DNA from: DATMRF01 sp035566435
GTDB lineage: Bacteria > Verrucomicrobiota > Verrucomicrobiia > Limisphaerales > UBA8199
Direction of reading: 5' to 3'
Assembly (NCBI GenBank): GCA_035566435.1
Contig: DATMRF010000019.1
Span: forward strand, 1 to 58,614
Length of the DNA: 58,614 nucleotides
Every line of letters starts with the position of its first letter. The first letter of the stretch is position 1. Below are positions 54,264 to 58,614 of this stretch, in pieces. Both the position numbers and the translations under genes were made by a program. The notes beneath the pieces are model-generated. The model was not told the origin of the DNA, made no database searches, and was given only the letters and a program-made list of their open reading frames with translations.

Positions 54264-55520
54264 TTAAGGAGTGGTTTGCCGTTTTCCGGCTGCCGTGATG
54301 AGCGGGTCGATGTCGAAGCCAAGGGGTTTGCCCTCGGCGAGCTTCTGCCGAGCGCTCACAATCGCAGCTTCGAGGCCGGGCGGCGTCTGGTCTTTCCACC
54401 AGTTCATCCGTTCGCTGTAACACCACACGAATTCGTCCGTCGAATAGAGCGCCCAATACGTGTTGTGCTCAAACCATTTGGCACGCTCTTCTGGCGTCAT
54501 GCGGTAGCTGAGGTATTTCTCCGTGTTGGGCTGCCTTAGGGCAAAGTTCTGGTCCACGTAGAGCGCCATGCCGGCCTGGACCTGGCGCCCGTACTTCTCG
54601 CGGAGGTCGGGCGGCACCAGAGCGAGCGAGCGCTGATGAATCGCATGGTATGCGCGGAAATATTGCTCACGCGAAGTGTAATAGTAAGTGTTTTCGTTGC
54701 CGTCCATGAATCGTGCCTTGGGGCTGGCGCTCTCGAGCATGCCTACGAAGAAGTCAGGCATGAGGCCCCAACGCTCCCGCTCGAGCCGTTGCGTCCGTTC
54801 AGCTTCCGGTAAGTCGGCGAAGCGGTCGAAGAGGCTGATATGGAAGAAAGTCAACACCGTGGCGCCGGACATCCACTTTTCAAACGCGCGCATGAGCTGG
54901 GTGCCGCGCTTTCGAACCTCGGCGCGGTACTCATCGAATGTGTGACTTTTGGCCCCAGGTTGCTTCGCGTAGTGCCAAAGGCTGAAGTCATACGGCTCGG
55001 GGTCAAAGCAGATTCCTCGAACATGTCCAGCCTGTGCAACCTCAACCAATAATTTGGCGTTGGCCTCAATGACGTGCCACTGAGCGTCGTCGAACCAGTC
55101 GAAATCGACGGGCGGCGAGCCCCAGATCAGCACAAAGTTATCGCGGAAGCGCGTGAACTGGAGGCTGCGGAGGATGGTCTCGTCCTCTCCGAATTTGGCG
55201 CGGTCCAGTTCATTCGTCACGAATGCGTTGTGGCCGGCGCTCAGCCGGAAAATAAGCCCATCGAAGGGACGTTTTTCCATGGCCGCAAGCTCCTCGCGCA
55301 TCTGGACCGGCGTGGGTACGTCCCAGCCGTATTCGATAAGCTTCTTCCCGAACGGAAGGGGTTGTGCCGCGCTCCACCAGGTCATCACCGCCACAACCGC
55401 GCACACCACCAGGCTAGTGACCAGCAGGCGCCCGTTTGCCGCTTGTCGCCTGGCGGCTGGCGGGCGGTTGACCTCGAGTGCTGTGCAGGGAAAGGAAAAC
55501 CGGCGGGCGATTGGGTTCAT
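54264..55520 (-). CDS. Membrane-anchored/exported protein of unknown function
   Basis: This 418-residue protein has one hydrophobic helix (LLVTSLVVCAVVAVMTWWSA, about 32-51) after a basic N-terminus and then a large soluble domain. Strands such as FDGLIFRLSAG, FVLIWGS, GICFDPEPY and FFHISLFDRF suggest a TIM-barrel fold, and ICFDPEPY could hold catalytic acids. I do not recognise the family; similar proteins may be glycoside hydrolase-like. The ATG at 55520 has TAAGG upstream. It is the first gene of the unit with the GNAT gene and shares an 88-bp divergent region with the GH36 gene. Confidence 0.75.
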   Translation of the reverse strand: MNPIARRFSFPCTALEVNRPPAARRQAANGRLLVTSLVVCAVVAVMTWWSAAQPLPFGKKLIEYGWDVPTPVQMREELAAMEKRPFDGLIFRLSAGHNAFVTNELDRAKFGEDETILRSLQFTRFRDNFVLIWGSPPVDFDWFDDAQWHVIEANAKLLVEVAQAGHVRGICFDPEPYDFSLWHYAKQPGAKSHTFDEYRAEVRKRGTQLMRAFEKWMSGATVLTFFHISLFDRFADLPEAERTQRLERERWGLMPDFFVGMLESASPKARFMDGNENTYYYTSREQYFRAYHAIHQRSLALVPPDLREKYGRQVQAGMALYVDQNFALRQPNTEKYLSYRMTPEERAKWFEHNTYWALYSTDEFVWCYSERMNWWKDQTPPGLEAAIVSARQKLAEGKPLGFDIDPLITAAGKRQTTP

Positions 55521-55608
55521 GCCTTACGATGAAGCGGGCAGGTCAAACCGTCAAGTTGGCGCGAGGATCACGCTTTAAGCCCCTTGCCCGGACGGTTATC
55601 TTGCTCTC

Positions 55609-58167
55609 ATGTTCACAATGCCTTCGAGCCTTGGCGGTCGGCTTCCTCTTTGTGGCTGCTGCCTCCTGCTGACTTCCCTGGCAACGTCAATATCGCCTGC
55701 CCTGGAAGACGCCGAGATCCCGACTGACGCGCCGCAGGATGGAGTGATGGCGCCGCCGGCCCAAATCCAGGAAATGCAGGACTGGGTCAGCGCTGCCTTC
55801 ACCGGCCACAAGCCTCCGGGGCGCGAGCCGGCGGTGCGCGTTGAGGTGCTGCGCCAGGAGCACAGCGTGCTTCATTTCGGCCAATCCTGCATCGACACGC
55901 CGATCAAGCTCGGAACCCGCGAGTTCAAGCACGGGCTCGGCACCCACGCCAACAGTGAGATCGCCTTGCATCTGCCGGCGGACGCCACGGAGTTTCGCTC
56001 GTTCGTGGGGATTGATGACAACCCTGATACCGGTGGCGTTCGTGGATCCGTCCAATTCAGTGTGGAAGTTGCCGGCCGCGAGATCTTCCGCACGCCGACT
56101 CTGCGAGGCACCAATCAGCCAGTCGAGGTCAAACTCCCGCTGCCCGCGGGCACTCGCCAGATCACGCTCAAGGTGGACACCACCCCGGACGGCCCCGCTT
56201 ACGACCAGGCCGATTGGGCCGATGCCTGCATTCTGAAGGCCAACGGCGAGGTTTGTTGGGCGGACGAGGACCGACAGCCGTTCATTGCTGCGGGAACGCC
56301 ATTCTCCTTTACTTTGGCCGGCGCTGCCTCGGCGAGTTTTCTGAAGAATTGGAAACCGGAGACCAAGACTCGGGAGACTCCGAGCCGCCGCATTTACGAG
56401 GTGACTTGGGTTGACCCCAAGACCGCTCTGCAAGTGACGACGACGGCGACGTGTTTCAAGCGATACCCGGCCGCCGAATGGGTCCTGGAGTTGCAGAATA
56501 ACGGCAGCGAGGACAGCCAACTGATCGAGAACATCCAGGCGCTCGACGTTCGGCTTCGCACGGGCTACGCGCATAAGCCGGTTCACGTGCACCAACTGGC
56601 CGGCGACGTCTGCGGCGAACGCTCTTTCCTGCCGGTCGAAACGGAACTTGAAGCCGGGCACCCGCTTGCCCTCGCTCCGGCCGGCGGGCGCCCTTCCAAC
56701 GGCGCCTTCCCCTTTTTCAACCTTCAGTATGGAGAGGACGAAGGACTGATCACCGCCATTGGCTGGTCCGGCCAATGGCGGGCCACCCTGGAACGGGCCG
56801 GCACAGGTCCGACCGCGCTCCGCGCCGACATCGAGAAGACCTCTTTAAGACTCCACCCCGGCGAGAAGATCCGCACCTCGCGGATTCTGGTGATGCCCTG
56901 GAAGGGCGAGCGCATCGCAGGGCACAATCGCTTTCGCCGCCTTATGCTCTTCGAGTACTCACCCCGGACAAAGGGCCATCCCGTGCGAATGCCCATTGCT
57001 CTTCAGTGCTACGACCGCTACGCCGGGGCCCGCCCGGATTGGGGCACCGAGGCGGTCCAGCTTCAAGCCGCCCGGGCCGCTCGTGATATCGGCTGCGACA
57101 CTCACTGGCTCGACGCCGCGTGGTTTGAAGGAGGTTTTCCGGACGGAGTCGGAAACTGGTACTGCCCGGCTGAGAGATTTCCAAACGGTCTCAAACCCAT
57201 CAGCGATGCCTGTCATCAAATGGGCATCCGATTCATGGTCTGGTTCGAGCCCGAACGCGTCGGCTCGGCGTCCCAGGTGGCCCGCGAGCATCCTCAGTTT
57301 GTCTTCGGTGGCAAAAAGGGCGGCCTGTTCAAGCTCAGCGACCCCGAAGCCCGCCGTTGGATGACCGACCTATTGTCCCAACGCATCAGCGAGTTCGGGC
57401 TGGACACCTATCGCAACGATTTCAACGTCGCCCCGCTCGACTTTTGGCGGCAAGCAGACCCCGTGGGCCGGCAGGGTATGACCGAAATCCGTTACGTCGA
57501 AGGGCATTACGCTCTGTGGGATGCCCTGCTGTCCAGCCACCCGGGGCTGGTCATCGACAATTGCGCGAGCGGCGGCCGGCGGCTCGACATTGAGACGTGC
57601 AGTCGAGCGCTGCCGCATTGGCGCAGCGACACCGGATGCTCTCCCGGTCACCCGGATTGGAACCAGACTCAGACCTATGGCCTGAGTCTCTACCTGCCTT
57701 TATTCGGTGCTTGCTCCTGGGTGCCTGACGCCTATGAAATGCGCAGCGCCGCCACCGCCGGTGCCATCTGCCAGTTCGCATTCCTCGATTCCAAGTTCTC
57801 CATCCAAAACGCCCGCGCCGCAATTGCGGAAGTTAAGGAAAACCAAAAGTTCTGGTACGGCGACTTTTACCCGCTCAGCCCCTGCACGCTCGGGCCGGGG
57901 GCGCTGATAGCCTATCAGTTTCACCGCAGTGACCTGAACGCGGGAATCGTCCTCGCCTTCCGGCGCAGCGAGTGCCCCTATCCGGTCCTTCAGACTGCAT
58001 TGCGGGGCCTTGCTCCCAAGACCTCATACCAGGTCGAGTTCATCGACGAGGCCCGCACTAAACAGGAGCAGGTGGTAACGGGCGAAGAGCTGACCTCCAA
58101 TTTCGAGGTCCGGTTGCGCAAGCGTGCGACCAGCCTGCTGGTGCGGTACAAACCACTGTCCCGTTAA
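55609..58167 (+). CDS. Exported alpha-galactosidase-like GH36 enzyme with NPCBM domain
   Basis: This 852-residue enzyme has a signal peptide (CGCCLLLTSLATSISPA) and an NPCBM carbohydrate-binding domain (about 77-212; KHGLGTHANSEIALHLPADA). A GH36-type catalytic barrel follows. Key motifs are DTHWLDAAWFEGGFPDGVGN, FMVWFEPERV, the nucleophile Asp604 in YRNDFN and the acid/base Asp674 in WRSDTGCSPG. Both catalytic residues are present, so activity on alpha-galactosides is likely, though other GH36 specificities are possible. The gene is monocistronic and divergent from the gene at 54264. A hairpin at 58184 follows the stop by 17 bp. Confidence 0.93.
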   Translation: MFTMPSSLGGRLPLCGCCLLLTSLATSISPALEDAEIPTDAPQDGVMAPPAQIQEMQDWVSAAFTGHKPPGREPAVRVEVLRQEHSVLHFGQSCIDTPIKLGTREFKHGLGTHANSEIALHLPADATEFRSFVGIDDNPDTGGVRGSVQFSVEVAGREIFRTPTLRGTNQPVEVKLPLPAGTRQITLKVDTTPDGPAYDQADWADACILKANGEVCWADEDRQPFIAAGTPFSFTLAGAASASFLKNWKPETKTRETPSRRIYEVTWVDPKTALQVTTTATCFKRYPAAEWVLELQNNGSEDSQLIENIQALDVRLRTGYAHKPVHVHQLAGDVCGERSFLPVETELEAGHPLALAPAGGRPSNGAFPFFNLQYGEDEGLITAIGWSGQWRATLERAGTGPTALRADIEKTSLRLHPGEKIRTSRILVMPWKGERIAGHNRFRRLMLFEYSPRTKGHPVRMPIALQCYDRYAGARPDWGTEAVQLQAARAARDIGCDTHWLDAAWFEGGFPDGVGNWYCPAERFPNGLKPISDACHQMGIRFMVWFEPERVGSASQVAREHPQFVFGGKKGGLFKLSDPEARRWMTDLLSQRISEFGLDTYRNDFNVAPLDFWRQADPVGRQGMTEIRYVEGHYALWDALLSSHPGLVIDNCASGGRRLDIETCSRALPHWRSDTGCSPGHPDWNQTQTYGLSLYLPLFGACSWVPDAYEMRSAATAGAICQFAFLDSKFSIQNARAAIAEVKENQKFWYGDFYPLSPCTLGPGALIAYQFHRSDLNAGIVLAFRRSECPYPVLQTALRGLAPKTSYQVEFIDEARTKQEQVVTGEELTSNFEVRLRKRATSLLVRYKPLSR

Positions 58168-58183
58168 CTGAAGACTGAGAGCA

Positions 58184-58206
58184 GGCGCTTGCAACGTGCA
58201 AGCGCC
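58184..58206 (+). terminator. Perfect 10-bp hairpin after the GH36 gene
   Basis: GGCGCTTGCA and TGCAAGCGCC form a perfect 10-bp stem with an ACG loop, 17 bp beyond the stop codon. The position suits a terminator, but no T-run follows, so termination would need help. Confidence 0.5.
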
Positions 58207-58356
58207 ACCCTCGTGCGTAAACTCTTCGCCCCCCAAGCGGGCGCCGGTTTCCCAGGGAATTTAATTTCGGTCGAGGTTGGTCGAGTTTTTGCGGGGGGTG
58301 AACTTGAGCTATTTCGGCGTCACGAACGGGGGCGTGGAGTTTTGGTGTCGACGTGA

Positions 58357-58386
58357 GGTGGAAAAAGGTGGAAAAAGGTGGAAAGG
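58357..58386. repeat. Tandem GGTGGAAAAA
   Basis: The 10-mer GGTGGAAAAA occurs twice in tandem and a third, altered copy (GGTGGAAAGG) follows. No gene is seen between 58168 and 58585. Confidence 0.7.
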
Positions 58387-58509
58387 GAGGTTGCGTGGGA
58401 GTGATGTGCCCCAGGCAAAAGCCGGAGGGGTTGAATCACGGATGAGGACGGAATGGCCGCAAAAAGGCAGGAAAAGGCCCAGCCCGGCAGAGCCGGAACC
58501 AAAGGGACT

Positions 58510-58548
58510 AACCACGGATGGCACGGATAATACGGATGAACACAGATA
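58510..58548. repeat. TTDxTD-type word repeat
   Basis: Words CACGGAT, CACGGAT and TACGGAT followed by CACAGAT read in one frame as LTTDGTDNTDEHR. It is the same family as 324-352 and as the start of the gene at 44792. Confidence 0.55.
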
Positions 58549-58585
58549 AGTTTGAAGGACGCCGTCTCTTTAGTAGAAGGGTTTC

Positions 58586-58614
58586 ATGCAAAAGAAAACT
58601 TCTGCCAATTCGGA
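58586..58614 (+). CDS. Start of a gene cut by the window edge
   Basis: An ATG at 58586 is preceded at normal spacing by the strong ribosome site AGAAGGG and opens a frame MQKKTSANS to the window end. Only nine residues are visible, so no product can be named. Confidence 0.4.

Overview
This is a GC-rich bacterial chromosome window with dense short operons, start/stop overlaps and many exported proteins. I infer a Verrucomicrobiota member, probably of the Pedosphaera/Limisphaerales type. The reasons are the protein families (DUF1080, Tat-exported Gfo/Idh/MocA oxidoreductase plus sugar epimerase, PQQ dehydrogenase, GH36), the giant beta-repeat and RHS proteins ending in a W...FYRL-type domain, and the word-like intergenic repeats such as tandem ATCCGTG and palindromes around ATTCCAAT. 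No rRNA, tRNA or CRISPR was seen. REGION 1 (1-2.85 kb): the 5' end of an IS1182-type transposase leaves the window on the minus strand. An ABC-2 type operon follows (ATPase, permease, TPR protein) with ATGA and GTGA overlaps. REGION 2 (2.9-26.5 kb) is the most unusual part. Two paralogous three-gene modules lie on opposite strands. Module 1 (+) is beta-repeat protein, then TPR-C39-RHS protein, then an Ig/calcium-loop/InlB-like protein. Module 2 (-) has the same three families in the order RHS, Ig, beta-repeat, with a one-base TAATG overlap and a one-base gap. Module 2 is bracketed by an exact 51-bp direct repeat. Between and beside the modules lie debris: a chimera of an RHS 5' end and a TPR-gene 3' end, another TPR tail, a minus-strand RHS scrap, a Y1-transposase scrap, and an intact DUF7309/DUF6930-like gene. 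REGION 3 (27-42 kb) has a hybrid sensor kinase, a small membrane protein, a methylase scrap, a secreted esterase, a Tat-exported epimerase/oxidoreductase pair, an HTH-like protein with a repeat-built tail, an exported cysteine protein, a candidate 271-bp MITE, REC-PAS and REC regulators, SodC and small hypothetical genes. REGION 4 (42.2-47.6 kb) is a tightly coupled nucleoside/ribose salvage operon (RbsA, RbsC, exported nucleoside hydrolase, ribokinase) followed by IspD. No substrate-binding protein gene is present. REGION 5 (47.6-58.2 kb) carries exported carbohydrate-related genes: DUF1080, a TIM-barrel hydrolase-like gene broken by one amber codon, a Ser/Thr kinase, a cytochrome c-containing PQQ dehydrogenase, a minus-strand pair (unknown exported protein and tandem GNAT) and a GH36-type alpha-galactosidase with an NPCBM domain. 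All assignments rest on motif recognition by eye; no search was run.
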